A stretch of 64,000 nucleotides of DNA from Parapristionchus giblindavisi (lineage: Eukaryota > Nematoda > Chromadorea > Rhabditida > Diplogasteridae): assembly GCA_943737045.1 (NCBI GenBank), contig CALSFV010000251.1, positions 367,501-431,500 of the forward strand. The letters are read 5' to 3'. The position numbers and the translations under genes are program-made. This document shows, in pieces, positions 1 to 25,562 of this stretch. The notes beneath the pieces were generated by a model. The model ran no database searches, was not told the DNA's origin, and saw only the letters and a list, made by a program, of their open reading frames with translations. Position 1 is the first letter of the stretch, and every line of letters starts with the position of its first letter.

Positions 1-26
1 TTCAATCGATATCGATCGATCGATAC

Positions 27-1311
27 CTTCAATCGCTCAGCATCATCTTCATTCTTTCCCTCTTCTTTCTTCCCATCTACCTTCTCTCCATCTTTCACAC
101 CATCCTTCTTCTCCTCTTCCTTCTTCTGAACAATTTTGCCTCATTCGAGAGTTTAAAGATCAAAGATCAAAGATCAAAGATCAAAGATCAAAGATCACTC
201 ACCTTTTCCTTCACCGAATCCCAGTCACTCTCAATGTCCTTCATAGTAGGGTAGTCCGCCTTGTTCCGCACACAGCCTCGGGCAATCGCTTTCTACAATT
301 ACCCGGGGAATTACTGTAGTTATTACTGTAGATTACTGTAGTTGGGGATTACTGTAGTTACTGCCATACTACTGTGTGCACTTGGCCGTGCAAAAGTCTG
401 CAAAAGTTGGTGCTTTCTAAATCATTTTCATTCATCAGCGACATTTAGCGGCGGTTGTTTTACTGGTTTATTGGAATTTGCATATATCTAACAAAGAAAA
501 TGAAGCATTGAATATAGCCACCGCTAAATATCTTGGTTGAATGAAAATGGAATAGTAAAGAGCCAGCTTTTGCAGACTTTTGCACGACTTATAGTGCAAA
601 AATGCAGAACCCTACTTTGGAATATCGATTACTGTAGTCATTATCGATCGATATTCGACCCATAAGACCACTACCGTACCTGTTTCTCATCCATGCCCAT
701 GTCACGAGGCTTAAGACGATCAATTTCGGCAACTAAAATGTATCCAATCGATATTCTACCGTAATCGTTAGATCATTACCGTACCCTTCTCATCCTCCTT
801 CTTATCATCTTTCTCTGTCTTTGTCGTCTTCTTCTCCTCTTCACTAGTCTTCTTCATTTCATCTTCCTTCTTTTCTTCCTTCTTGTCTTCCTTCTTTTCA
901 GGCTATAATTATCGATTGATCGATTGCTATCACAGTGATTCAACGAACTTCTTCTTTCTTTTCCTCTTCTTTCTTAGGCTGTTCTTGTTCTTCCTTCTTC
1001 TCCTCCGTTTTGACTGGTTCTTCAGATGGTGCAACTGGTGAAGGTGGAGCTTGGCTACTTTTCCCTCCTTCCACTGAGAGCGGGATAGGAGGAGGAGTGA
1101 GCTTAGAACCTTGTGTCCTCGATATCTTTGACGCGACCTCAAATGAGATTATTAAGTTTACTGTAGTCTTGACCATAGATTACCGTACCTTCTTTGATGG
1201 GGCATTCTTTGCCTTTTTCCTGCGACAGTTGACAATGAGCAATACCGTAGCGAGGGCGAGTGCGAGAAATGGAGATGATCCGATAAACATAATTGTTTCC
1301 TGCTTAAACAT
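27..1311 (-). CDS. Membrane-anchored Lys/Glu-rich protein, six exons, 3' end beyond window
   Basis: I do not recognise this gene. Exons reconstructed on the minus strand: 1311-1189, 1137-949, 902-785, 732-680, 292-203 and 125-27, all with GT donors, AG acceptors and consistent phases (0,0,1,0,0,0), giving 224 codons so far. The start is the ATG at 1311. Residues about 8-29 are hydrophobic (FIGSSPFLALALATVLLIVN) and followed by basic CRRKKAK, so a single membrane anchor with a cytosolic tail is likely. The tail has a Pro/Ser stretch (SSQAPPSPVAPSEEP) and then long alternating K/E runs. Exons 4 and 5 are unlike the rest and probably hold the conserved part: AEIDRLKPRDMGMDEK, then ARGCVRNKADYPTMKD and IESDWDSVKE. 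The last exon seen is again K/E-rich and ends at a donor (gtatcg) near the edge, so the gene continues left. The 51-bp first intron is nematode-like. It is divergent from the CCDC34-like gene. Exon calls are mine; function unknown. Confidence 0.68.
154..197. repeat. (GATCAAA)n microsatellite
   Basis: About six 7-bp units lie in the last intron seen of the Lys/Glu-rich gene, immediately after the exon-5 donor. The same heptamer recurs near 18.3, 24.5, 26.3, 36.5 and 40.5 kb. Confidence 0.9.
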
Positions 1312-1357
1312 AACAAGCTTAGGAAAGTTAGGAAAGATTACTTTGTTGAAGGAGTGT

Positions 1358-1472
1358 AAGGCACAATCCAAACTAATTTTACTCTCCGCATTGGCAAAAC
1401 TCTCGTTGACAAATGAAGCGGGAGAGTGCGGCCAGAGCGGAGAGCTTCAACTTAGCTTCGGGGATCGCTTTG
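1358..1472. mobile_element. Family A MITE, diverged copy
   Basis: Hairpin arms carry tactctccgcattggcaa and gccagagcggagag. The ends are degraded (aaggcacaatcc and cggggatcgctt). It lies just upstream of the start of the Lys/Glu-rich gene. Confidence 0.75.
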
Positions 1473-1998
1473 AACTTGGTTAAAGGAACATACCTTCCAC
1501 ATAGTGTAAGAGAGCGTAGATGTTTGATAAAATGGACGAATCGTAGCTATGCAACCACTCCGACAGAGCGGACAACAATGAAATGAAAGGAACGAATGAA
1601 TGGACTGATAATGACGCCAATCTCATCGATCGTGCTAATTTAATTTTATTTTGCTTTTCTCGTAAAAAACAAATTTTATGTAATATCTAATGTCAAGCAC
1701 TTGAGAAGCACAGATAGTGTCAAATGCATCGAGTGAAACTGTAGAAATAAATAATAATATCAACAAAACAATGACAGAAATGATAGGACTCTGGAGAACT
1801 AGTGAACTCTTTTTTAGAACTAGTGGACTCTTTGGAAAACTAGGGGACTCTTTGGAGACCCTTATTGCGACTCACCAGACATAACACCCGCTGATAAAGT
1901 TGCTGTAATGTTTAAAAAAAGTTAAAGCAAACACGAGCTAGTTCTTGTTTAATTCAGCTCAGAAGTTAAAAGCAATTTCTCAATTCCAATTTCACTTT

Positions 1999-2043
1999 CA
2001 GTTTCAATTTCAGTTTCAATTTCAGCTTCAATTTCAATTTCAG
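1999..2043 (+). promoter_or_regulatory. Array of in-frame 3' splice acceptors
   Basis: A tttcaatttcag-type repeat gives CAG acceptors ending at 2001, 2013, 2025 and 2043. Their spacings are 12, 12 and 18 nt, all multiples of three, so each keeps the frame of the downstream exon and adds only Gln/Phe/Leu codons. The most distal acceptor (exon from 2044) is used in the gene model. Confidence 0.6.
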
Positions 2044-17055
<15,012 letters not shown>

Positions 17056-17102
17056 CAGAGACACGGGCGATGAGGGCACTCTCACAGCGACCATAGCCTA
17101 CC

Positions 17103-17455
17103 ACTCTGGTGTTTCCAAACTAGTAGTATACTTATGTGACGTCACAGACTAGCAGTTTACTGTTAATTTACTACAAGTCAAAGAACATTTGACGAAATGC
17201 ATTACCGTATTATGCACCACTACTAGTAAACTTACGTTTAACTAGCCGTAGACTTGCAAGTCTGCGGATAGTGAGAATGAAGTAAACTACTAGTTTGAAA
17301 ATACCAGTGGCCGTATGCAAGAACCGTTTTCCGGGAAAATGTGACGTCATTAGCGTAGGCGGAGGCGTTTTCCAAAAATCCTCCGCCTACGCTAATGGCG
17401 TCACATTTTCCCGGAAAACGGTTTTCCAGTTGTTCTTGCATACGGCCACAGAGCA
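17103..17455. mobile_element. Family D MITE interrupted by a family E element
   Basis: The left end ctctggtgtttccaaactag and the right half ending ataccag are separated from the terminal agag by the family E insertion at 17308-17448. The homologous copy at 23113-23322 has no insertion. Confidence 0.85.
17308..17448. mobile_element. Family E MITE, insertion with a visible empty site
   Basis: TGGCCGTATGCAAGAACCG at the left, its complement at the right, and cag duplicated on either side (17305-17307, 17449-17451). The paralogous segment at 23315-23322 reads taccagagcata uninterrupted, which directly shows the insertion site and a 3-bp duplication. Confidence 0.9.
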
Positions 17456-17551
17456 TACCCGTAAATACCGTCATATGAGCGTAAATATCCTATCAACTAT
17501 CTCCATATCACACACTATTTCTCCGTTCTTTTTCGATTAGAGAACAGTATC

Positions 17552-17667
17552 AAAGGCACAGCCCGATCTAATTTTTTCCCGCTCTGGACACACTCTCTCG
17601 TAGACAAAAAAAAAAGCGAGAGAGACCAGAGCGGAGAGATTGAAATTATGTCGGGGTGTTCATTTAA
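17552..17667. mobile_element. Family A MITE
   Basis: aaggcacagcccgatctaat at the left; tatgtcggggtgttcattta at the right. It is part of the duplicated segment (compare 23431). Confidence 0.8.
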
Positions 17668-17689
17668 ATGAACCAAAATCTAATGTCAA

Positions 17690-18625
17690 CTGTATATTCA
17701 GTCACGTGTTATTTTTCGTCATTTTCAACGAGAACATCGTTCAAAAATTATGAAAAGAAAAGAAAATCAGAGTGAACTCTCCTCGTTTTACACGCTCTCT
17801 CGTCTCTTTTTCTTTTCTTTTTGAGCATGCTCTCCTTTCAAACTCTGATACATTGATCACCTGGCGCGTTTGCATCCGCTATCGTTGCTTCCCTGCATCC
17901 CGATTCTATAATGATATACAATTCCCACATATACGTGAACCAAACAGTCTGGTGATCTTTGATCTTTCTTCCACTCCATCACTTGTGTCTCGTTATATAG
18001 TATAGATGATTATTTATTTCGTTTTATATGTACAGATTATCAGAGAATACTATGTGGCGTATAAAAGCCATGAAAAGAAATTAAAACAGAGCCAATTAAG
18101 GATATTTTTCTCGTTTTTATTTTCGTGACTTTTCAACAGAGATTATGAGCTTTCTGCACAAAATTGGTGCCAATTCTTCACACAAACAGATCTATCAATG
18201 TAATATCAACCGATAAAGCTATTTGAAACAAGTTTGAATAGTACCGGTACAACATATGAGAGCAGCTAAGACCAAAGGTCATGGATAGAACAACCTAAAT
18301 CTAAAAATCAAGGATCAGGATTGAAATATCAAAGATAAAACCTCAAGATCAAAGATCAAATATCAAAGATCAAGGTTCAGAGATCAAAGATTGATCTAGT
18401 CGGAAGACGATAATCGATATCTTAGCGATAGTGAGGTGAATGTGTTCGGTGCAAGTGAGATGCGATCCGAAGTTGCGACCGACGATCACGTTCCATGACC
18501 CGCCTGAGATGGGCTACTATTAGTGCTTACGGTAATGCGGGAATTCAAATGGGTCAGGTAGAGTGTATGCTGGGTCAGACTGATGACTTTGAGCGCGGAT
18601 ATATCATTTATATTTAACTATTCTA
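17690..18625. repeat. Segmental repeat S, copy 1
   Basis: In order: a Ser/Thr-codon-like stretch near cctcgttttacacgctctct; an attatcagaga block (18034); a gattatgagctttctgcac block (18138); (GATCAAA)n (18290-18390); and a GC-richer block starting cgatatcttagcgatagtga (18415). Other copies lie at 23560-24880, 26050-26600, 27340-27540 (partial) and 34600-37060. The last block contains a short ORF intact in the 24.7 and 26.4 kb copies but frameshifted here. No established function. Confidence 0.7.
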
Positions 18626-18639
18626 AAAATGCTAAAAAT

Positions 18640-19303
18640 TCTAGCAGTGAGTCTATCACTTTAACATTTGTCGATGCTATTTATACTTTTAGATCTCTCT
18701 CTGTTGAGTAGATGTCTCTCTGTTGATGATCGTGTACATAAGGCCCAAATTGCTCTTCATATCCTTTTAAAGGCAGTCTCTGTTGATTGTCCAATTATTC
18801 TTCTTAAATGTTTTCGTACTTATGTCCTTCCCCATCTTGAATTCGCTTCCCCTTTCTGGAATCCATACCTCTCCAAAGACATTCGTAAATTAGAAAAAGT
18901 CCAAGAATTGTTCACTCGTATTCTATTTTATCGTTGTTTCCCTTCTTCCTCATATCCACTCTCTCTACCTTCATATATCGATCGGTTGCGTGTTTTGAAC
19001 TTGCGGCCTCTCTCTGAGCGTAGAACACTAAACGATCTTGTCCTGGCGAGACAGATCATGACAGGGGAAGTTAATATAGCCATGTCCTCTATGTATTCAT
19101 TTAGACCGGTTAGATCTCGAGTCAATACTTTTGCCATTCATATAGAATTTACCCGTGTCTCTTGTCGTTATCATTCTTTCGCTTTAAGAACCAGTAGATT
19201 TTTCAAGAAGTTACCCCCTCACATTATTTCTAGTTCTTCCCATAGACAATTCAGATCTCTATTGTTACATTCGAATGTATTAAGTGATCTCATTTCTGTG
19301 TAA
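18640..19303 (+). pseudogene. CR1/jockey-like reverse transcriptase C-terminal fragment
   Basis: An open frame reads through the post-RT region typical of non-LTR ORF2: YVLPHLEFASPFWNPYLSKD followed by KLEKVQELFTRILFYR, then a Leu-Arg-rich block. Catalytic RT motifs are absent, so the copy is 5'-truncated. It is inserted into the end of segment S copy 1. Confidence 0.85.
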
Positions 19304-19764
19304 AGTTTTGTATATTTGCTCTTCCTTTAGCACCTATCCATTCCACCTTGTTGCTTATCTCCATTCTGATCTTTGGTCTTGGTCATCTCAACTATCTACA
19401 ATAACCGAATCCTCACGGTTCCATGCAGCCTCATCCACTGTTCATTCCATGCAGCTTCGTCCACTGCTCCTTGCTCACGCTCCATGTGCAACCAAGATAA
19501 TCTACGAGTGGGACCACTGATCAAGTATGGAGATCCTTTTCACCCCTCCCCCCCCATTCCCCAACCCCGCCCCGAGTCACCTTTCATTTATTTATTTCTT
19601 CTAGATAGCGAAGTCAATATCATCACCTATTTATTTTTGTTCATATAATTTTCATGTGTCGTTGCATGCGTGTGCATGTAGATAAAATATAAAATATATA
19701 TTTTCTTCTCTGCATTCTAATATTTTAATTCTTTTTATCATCATATATATTTTCGCAAGCTATT
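19304..19764 (+). other. Probable 3' untranslated part of the preceding retroelement plus AT-rich DNA
   Basis: Follows the RT fragment directly: pyrimidine-rich, a short direct repeat ttccatgcagcctcatccac / ttccatgcagcttcgtccac, a C-run near 19547, then AT-rich DNA. No gene seen. Confidence 0.4.
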
Positions 19765-20180
19765 CACCTGCAATTACATTTGAAAGAAATGTGATCAGTC
19801 AGGACCCTTATCAACCTAGCACATGAATTACTGCAAAGAGTTTAGCAAGAATTTCACAAAAGATCTGGGACGCGTGTAAATTATTGCAAAGGGTTTAGCA
19901 AGAATTTTACAAAAGACGAGTGACGGGTGTAAATATTTGCAAAGAGTTTAGCCAGAATTTAACAAATGATTTGGGACGAGAAAGCGCCTGGTGAAATGTG
20001 TTCGAATTGACAGATGAGAAGGCATATGGCGAATTGTGAAGAAATGGAGAAATGTGGATTGATGGCTCTGCCGAAGTTATAAAACAGAATGAGCACAGGA
20101 AGTTTACAATTTTATGAAATATCAAATTTAAAAATAGATTTTACAAAATTGATTAAAGTATACCATGCCGAGTATCGAAG
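19765..20180. repeat. Segmental repeat T, copy 1
   Basis: cgcaagctattcacctgcaa, then repeated gcaaagagtttagcaagaat units, then gtgttcgaattgacagatga. Copies: 24945-25045 with 25860-26055, 26690-26930, 27110-27290 and 37375-37830. It always follows segment S. Confidence 0.75.
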
Positions 20181-20745
20181 CCCTGCTTGATAAATGTTTA
20201 ATGTTTTTTTGAAGTGTGGAACCCCATGTCGTCGTCTTTGAATGCCCTAATTGAATCAGTACTTATCAGATACTCCAGATTGGTATGTAAACGCTGTCGT
20301 CTACCGTACACCTCGTATGAGGATCGTCTAAGAGCCTTGGACCTCCCTACTCTAGAAACCCGTAGAACAATTAGTGATCTTGCTGTAACGTTCAAGATCA
20401 TTCATAATTTTATTGATATTGACCCCCGTAGCATCTTTATATTTTCCAACACTTTGAATTTTACTCGAGGTCATCAACTTAGAATTTGTATGAACCCTTC
20501 ATCTAGTACACGCTATCTATCATTTTTCTCAAATCGTGTTGTCCGAAAATGGAATAATTTAGATCGAACTATTGTCACATCAATCTCTCCTCAAGTGTTT
20601 AGTAATTCTATAAAGGTTGCAATCCAGTAATTGCACCTATATCGTCGCTACTTCTTGTTTTAATATGTATTTTAATTGTTTATGAAAAAATCCCTCGTCT
20701 CTTTTCTCCAAGATGCGATAAATATATTATTATTATTATTATTAA
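20181..20745 (+). pseudogene. CR1/jockey-like RT C-terminal fragment with tail
   Basis: Encodes SVLIRYSRLVCKRCRLPY ... FSNRVVRKWNNLDRTIV, the C-terminal end of a non-LTR ORF2. The stop near 20630 is followed by about 110 bp and an (ATT)n tail. Related to but distinct from the copy at 21593. Confidence 0.85.
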
Positions 20746-20965
20746 TGATTTTTTTTAAATTTTAAATTTTTGATCAGTTTTCAATTTTTTATTTTTCAAT
20801 CGATTAATAATAGATATAATAATAGAGAGAATAGATAGATTCAATAATAGATAGAATAAATTCGTAATCCTTGACATGATATAGCACGCATGTCACATAA
20901 GGATTGGCCAAAATCCACTGATTTACTATACACTTTTGAGTTGACCCCCTATTTTCTCCACAGTA
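20746..20965. repeat. Segmental repeat V, copy 1
   Basis: T-rich attttttatttttcaatcga then tccttgacatgatatagc. It matches 37830-38120 in sequence and in position after segment T. Confidence 0.55.
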
Positions 20966-21239
20966 TTTGATGGTCCTTGGGTAGAACGTCCCTGATCCAG
21001 AGTAGAAAGTCTGTTATAAGTCTCTCTAACCCTAACTTGTTCTATTTATATAGCAGCCGTTCTTGAAAGGATTAGAATTTTTAAATTAACTAATATAATG
21101 AGTTTGTGATGATGTGATAATGATGGTAAAATTGTTGATTTCTTTCGGATAGAAATATTCAAGTAAATCTTGAAACTTATTTGAAGAAATGAGAGCATTT
21201 TAGAATATGTGAAAATTCGATAAATAGTATTTTTTTCAG

Positions 21240-21376
21240 GAGAAAGAGGAGGAGTATCAGGCGTCGCTCGACAACAAGATCGTCCAGTTCGAAGAGGAGA
21301 TCGCTCGACAGTGGGCGACTCCGTGGAAGCCCCCATCGAATACCGTACCCCTCAGGTTCTCTGGGACAGGCAACAG
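21240..21376 (+). pseudogene. Duplicate of CCDC34-like exon 9 (copy 2)
   Basis: 137 nt, the same length as the original at 16166-16302, with the same ttttttcag acceptor and gtcaga donor and an uninterrupted frame (EKEEEYQASLDNKIVQFEEE ... PLRFSGTGNR). Only a handful of substitutions separate them, among them Arg to Gln after the first Tyr and Arg-Thr to Leu-Arg before FSGTG. It could act as an alternative exon; the sequence cannot say whether it is transcribed. Confidence 0.75.
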
Positions 21377-21467
21377 GTCAGATTCGTGACACACAAACAG
21401 ATCAGTCACTACCTTTGTACCCAATTTCTTTGTCATTATTTTTCAAAAGTGTTTTGCAATTCTTAGA

Positions 21468-21592
21468 AGTGTTAAAGGGGCTGATACCTTTGGCAATGAT
21501 CTCTTCAACGCTCTACGCTCCCTCGTTGTTAGAGAACAGTGAAGCAGCAATGAAGAAGCCATTGAATGAGGTCACTCTCCCTTTAGGGATTA
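21468..21592. mobile_element. Family B MITE
   Basis: ttaaaggggctgataccttt at the left, gaggtcactctccctttag at the right. The RT fragment at 21593 begins immediately after it. Confidence 0.8.
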
Positions 21593-22440
21593 TCCATGTC
21601 CCCTACTAAAACAGTTGTTATGCATCTCGGTCGAAATCATCCTGATGTCTCGTTCTTTATCGGTAACTGCACCCTACCAGTAGTTGACAAAATCAAGGAT
21701 CTCGGGATAACCTACAACAACAAGCTAGAGTTCAATGATCACATTGAAAACATAGTAACAAAGGCATCAGCACGTTGTGCGTTTATTCATCGATCGTTTA
21801 AGTCCCGTAGTATAAATGTGTATGCTCGTCTCTTCACAACATATGTCCGTCCTATTTTAGAGTACTGCAGTGAACTTTGGTCTCCTCAATCAATATCCCT
21901 AATTGCACGTATCGAGTCCGTCCTTCATCGTTTTTCCATGCTCGTGTTCAGCAGGTGCAATCTGCCATATCGACCTTACCTGGAGCTCATACAACACCTC
22001 AAGCTCCCTTCACTTCACTCCCGTAGAGATCAAAATGACCTCATATTTACGTACAATGTAATCCACTCACATCTTGACCTTGAAGCCCGTTCACATTTTC
22101 TATTCCCTAATTTTACCAACACTCCACGTAGACATAATTTATATTTACGAACCCACAGATCCCACTCAAAAAAGTTCTCATCGTTTTTGACAAATCGTAT
22201 TGTCCAAAAATGGAATAATCTTGACAATAGTGTTGTTTGTACCCATAGTGCCAATGTATTTAAGTCTTTTATTCCTAACTCATAAGTATTGTATGCTTCG
22301 ATCAAGTAATCGCAGCTTTATTTCTTACCTCCTGAATTTATCATATTGTTTAAACATTTAATTATGAATCTAAAAAATACCCTCCGAGGTCAGATAAATT
22401 TATTATTAATATTATTATTATTATTAAATGCACACCCCAT
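21593..22440 (+). pseudogene. CR1/jockey-like RT thumb and C-terminal fragment
   Basis: An open frame of about 229 codons: SPTKTVVMHLGRNHPD (RT thumb 'K-x-hydrophobic' region), IKDLGITYNNKLEFNDHI, YVRPILEYCSELWSP and RIVQKWNNLDNSVV. It is truncated 5' of the catalytic domain. The 3' part ends ccgaggtcagataaatttat then (ATT)n at 22400-22426; the same terminus recurs at 63470-63645. It is inserted in the intron of the copy-2 exon pair. Confidence 0.9.
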
Positions 22441-22545
22441 GCTCATTTTATCCTCCGTGTTTGCAATACTCTCTCGTAGACAAAGAAAGCGAGATAGTGT
22501 GGCCAGAGCGGAGACTTGAAAATTAGCTAGATGTGTAGCTTTAAA
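22426..22545. mobile_element. Family A MITE
   Basis: aatgcacaccccatgctca at the left, attagctagatgtgtagctt at the right. It inserted next to the retroelement tail. Confidence 0.8.
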
Positions 22546-22548
22546 CGG

Positions 22549-22640
22549 ATAGTGACCTCGCGCAATGGCCTCTTCATTGCGCACACTATTTCTCTGTTCT
22601 CTAACAACGAGAGAGCGTAGCGCATTGACGAGACCGTTAT
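22549..22640. mobile_element. Family B MITE, shortened
   Basis: gtgacctcgcgcaatggcct at the left; the right arm stops at gcgcattgacgagaccgtta where the CR1 tail begins. Confidence 0.75.
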
Positions 22641-22925
22641 AATAATAATATTTATGCGTTTTCGAGAGAAAACACGGAACAGAAAAGAAACGAATAAATA
22701 AAGTATGTGATTGAGACGAACACGTAGAAAACGATTGTTGGTGAACAAAGAACTGTCGAAATAGAATTACTATGGGAAATAGGGAGATCACATCAATTTT
22801 CACTCAGGGAAACTAAAGGTAATCCGGTTTTTAGGTCGTACAAGAAGCCTTACCGCTCTAGGAAAGAAGCTATTATGCCTGTAATGAAAGCGTGAGCCTG
22901 GGTTATTAAAATTGAGACCATTATG
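22641..22925 (-). mobile_element. CR1/jockey-like retrotransposon 3' end
   Basis: ataataatatttatgcgttt followed by sequence matching 35152-35455, i.e. the 3' untranslated end and last codons of the minus-strand RT element there. Too short to hold RT domains. Confidence 0.8.
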
Positions 22926-22966
22926 TGGACAAAGGTTTCGGTCCCTTTAATAATTCTCATGTACAG

Positions 22967-23066
22967 AAGGAAGTCCCTTGAACGTCGTAAGACTTCACAA
23001 GGACGCGCTCCCTCCGCCACTCGAATGAGAAGAAGTGCGAGTATGAAGAGTGTACGAGTTTTATGA
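22967..23066 (+). pseudogene. Duplicate of CCDC34-like terminal exon 10 (copy 2)
   Basis: 100 nt with a gtacag acceptor and the same TGA. It differs from the original by a Pro to Arg codon change (ATPMRR to ATRMRR) and is otherwise essentially identical. It pairs with exon copy 21240-21376 in compatible phase (2). Confidence 0.75.
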
Positions 23067-23112
23067 CAGAGACACGAACGATGAAGGATCTCTCAAAGCG
23101 ACCATAGCCTAC

Positions 23113-23322
23113 CACTCTGGTATTTCCAAACTAGTAGTATACTTATGTGACGTCACAGACTAGCAGTTTACTGTTAATTTACTACAAGTCAAAGAACATT
23201 TGACGAAATGCATCACCGTATTATACACCACTACTAGTAAACTTACGTTTAACTAGCCGTAGACTTGCAAGTCTGCGGATAGTGAGAATGATAAGTAAAC
23301 TACTAGTTTGAAAATACCAGAG
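23113..23322. mobile_element. Family D MITE, uninterrupted
   Basis: actctggtatttccaaacta ... ttgaaaataccagagc. Paralogous to 17103-17455 but without the nested family E element. Confidence 0.9.
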
Positions 23323-23430
23323 CATAGTCTACCATAACCGTAAATACCGTCATATGAGAGTAAATATCCTATCAACTATCTCCATATCACACACTATTTC
23401 TCCGTTCTTTTTCGATTAGAGAACAGTATC

Positions 23431-23546
23431 AAAGGCACAGCCCGATCTAATTTTTTCCCGCTCTGGACACACTCTCTCGTAGACAAAAAAGCGAGAGAGC
23501 ATTGTCAGAGCGGAGTGATTGAAATTATGTCGGGGTGTTCATTTAA
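23431..23546. mobile_element. Family A MITE
   Basis: caaaggcacagcccgatcta ... tgtcggggtgttcattta, the paralogue of the 17552 copy. Confidence 0.8.
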
Positions 23547-23559
23547 ATGAACCAAAATC

Positions 23560-24880
23560 TAATGTCAACTGTTTATTCATTCACGCGTTATTTTTCGTCA
23601 TTTTCAACGATATAACACCGAGAACATCGTTGAAAAATTATGAAAAGAAAAGAAAATCAGAGTGAACTCTCCTCGTTTTACACGCTCTCTCGCCTCTTTT
23701 TCTTTTCTTTTTTGAACTTGCTCTCCTTTCAAACTCTGTTTGATACATTGATCACCTGGTGCGTTCGCATCTGCTATCGTTGTTTTCCTGTATAAATGCC
23801 CTATTGAATAATACTATATAATTCCCACATACAAGTGAACCAAACAGTCTGGTGATGTTTGATCTTTGATCTTTGATCTTTCCTCCACTCCATCAATTTT
23901 ATAGTTAATCAAAGGCATACCCCCAATTAGTTTTACTCTCTGCATTGGCAATACTCTCTCATGATCAAAGAACGCGAGAGAGTATGACCAGAGTGGAGAG
24001 TTTCAAATTAGCTAGTGGTGTCGCGTTTATAGTAAAAGGTAAAGGTAAAGGTACAACCCGTTATTCAAGGCACACGAAGTCCTGCGGGTTATCACTGCTA
24101 GGCCAGTGATATTTCAAGGCCAATTCAGTCCGGAGGGCCTAATCTCTTCTTCGGACCTACTTTACCGCATGATCTAGTCACTACCAATTCCCCTTTCGGG
24201 CGCCTTGGTGAGGCGGAGGTATATGTACAGATTAACAGAGATTTCTATGTGGTATTTAAAAGCCATGAAAATTAAAGAAAACCATGGAATGTGTAAATTG
24301 AAAAGAATTTTCTCTGTTTTGTGTCTTTTTTTCGTGACTTTTTTCACAGAGCTTTCCGCACGAACTTGGTGAAAATTCTTCACAGAATCAGATGTATCAA
24401 TGTAATATCAACCGTTAAAGCTATTAGAAACAAATTTGAGCGTACCGGTATCGCTTACGAGAGGAGCTAATATACCAAAGATTGTGGATTGAAAAATCTA
24501 AATCTAAAAATCAACCATCAGGATTCAAATATCAAAGATAAAAGTTCGAGATCAAAGATCAAAGATCAAAGATCAAAGATTAAGGTTCAAAGATCAAGGA
24601 TCAACGAGAATCCTTGTGTTGGGGTGGATGATCCAGTCGGAAGATGATAATCGATATCTTAGCGATAGTGAGGTGAATGTGTTCGGTGCAAGTGAGATGC
24701 GATCCGAAGTTGCGACCGACGATCACGTTCCATGACCCGCCTGAGATGAGGGCTACTATTAGTGCTTACGGTATTGCGGGTATTCGAATGGGTCTGGCAG
24801 AGTGTACGCTGGGTCAGACCAATGACTTTGAGCGTGGAGATATCAATTATATAGAATATTTAGCGACACTAAATGACAAA
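23560..24880. repeat. Segmental repeat S, copy 2
   Basis: Same block order as copy 1, but with a family A MITE (23910-24029) and the gaataacgggttg-type repeat (24045-24112, inverted) inserted. The last block, from 24640, holds a 70-codon ORF (ATG at 24677: CSVQVRCDPKLRPTITFHDP). Comparison with the 26.4-kb copy shows a similar number of replacement and silent changes, so I see no sign of coding constraint. Confidence 0.65.
23910..24029. mobile_element. Family A MITE
   Basis: caaaggcatacccccaatta at the left, attagctagtggtgtcgcgt at the right. Not present at the corresponding place in segment S copy 1. Confidence 0.8.
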
Positions 24881-25050
24881 AAAATCTAGCAGTGTGATTA
24901 TATGTACACTTTTACATTTTTCTATTTTTTTCTACTTTTCTTCTCCGCTTTAAAAAAATGTATTCCATCGTATATAAATATTCGCAAGCTCCCAACTACA
25001 TTTAAAGAAATGTAATCCGTCTATAGACTCTACAGGTCTATGATGTAGAC

Positions 25051-25562
25051 CAGGGTTGGGATTTAACGTTAACGGTTTTAACGGATTTAACGGTATTCAT
25101 CCGTTAAATTAAGTTTTAACGGAATCCGTTAATTTTTTCCGTTAAATCCGTTAATAATAAGTTTAATATATTGAAGTAAAAAAGGTAGGAAACATCCTAT
25201 TTTGATATGTTTTAAACTTTAAAAATTTATGTTTCGAACAATCTGTTCTCACTATAGCGTTATACAAGTACTTTATTCGAATCGATTATCGAAAGCGCTT
25301 CACTTTCGTCACCGTCTCTTGTTCTTTATTGTCGCATTTTTGCGTACTAGTTTATATTGATTATTTTAGTTTGTTTTCGGAAATGTACTGTTATTACTCC
25401 TAATATTGAATGAATGGTTAAAAATCGAAAAAAAAGTCGATTTCCACAATTTCTTTGGAAATTTAACGGATTTAACGGATTTAACGGAATTTAACGGAAT
25501 TTGAAACCGTTAATTTAACGATTTAACGGATTTGTTAAATTTTTATTTAACGCCCAACCCTG
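25051..25562. mobile_element. 512-bp hAT-like MITE with TTTAACGG repeats
   Basis: Ends CAGGGTTGGG and CCCAACCCTG. A perfect 8-bp target duplication atgtagac flanks it (25043-25050, 25563-25570). Both subterminal regions are built of repeated gatttaacgg units in opposite orientation. An 8-bp duplication with CAGGG ends is diagnostic of hAT elements. No transposase. Confidence 0.93.

Larger units (their letters stand above)
1312..2043. other. Divergent intergenic region
   Basis: This stretch separates the minus-strand Lys/Glu-rich gene from the first exon I can support of the plus-strand CCDC34-like gene. It holds a family A MITE at 1358-1472, AT-rich sequence, three short ctttttagaactagtggac-like direct repeats near 1800-1850, and the acceptor array at 1999-2043. 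The initiating exon of the CCDC34-like gene should lie here or in a trans-spliced leader position, but I could not find a convincing ATG exon ending in phase 0. Confidence 0.5.

Noticed and set aside
935..1483. 182-codon plus-strand frame
   Set aside because: Antisense to exons 1-2 of the Lys/Glu-rich gene; composition (Ser/Phe runs) mirrors K/E codons.
18290..18390. Regularly repeated GATCAAA units as a CRISPR-like or regulatory array
   Set aside because: 7-bp direct tandem with no spacers; a plain microsatellite in a eukaryotic genome.
18640..22440. Active non-LTR retrotransposons
   Set aside because: All three plus-strand fragments lack RT catalytic motifs and are 5'-truncated; even the 35148 copy lacks the endonuclease half.
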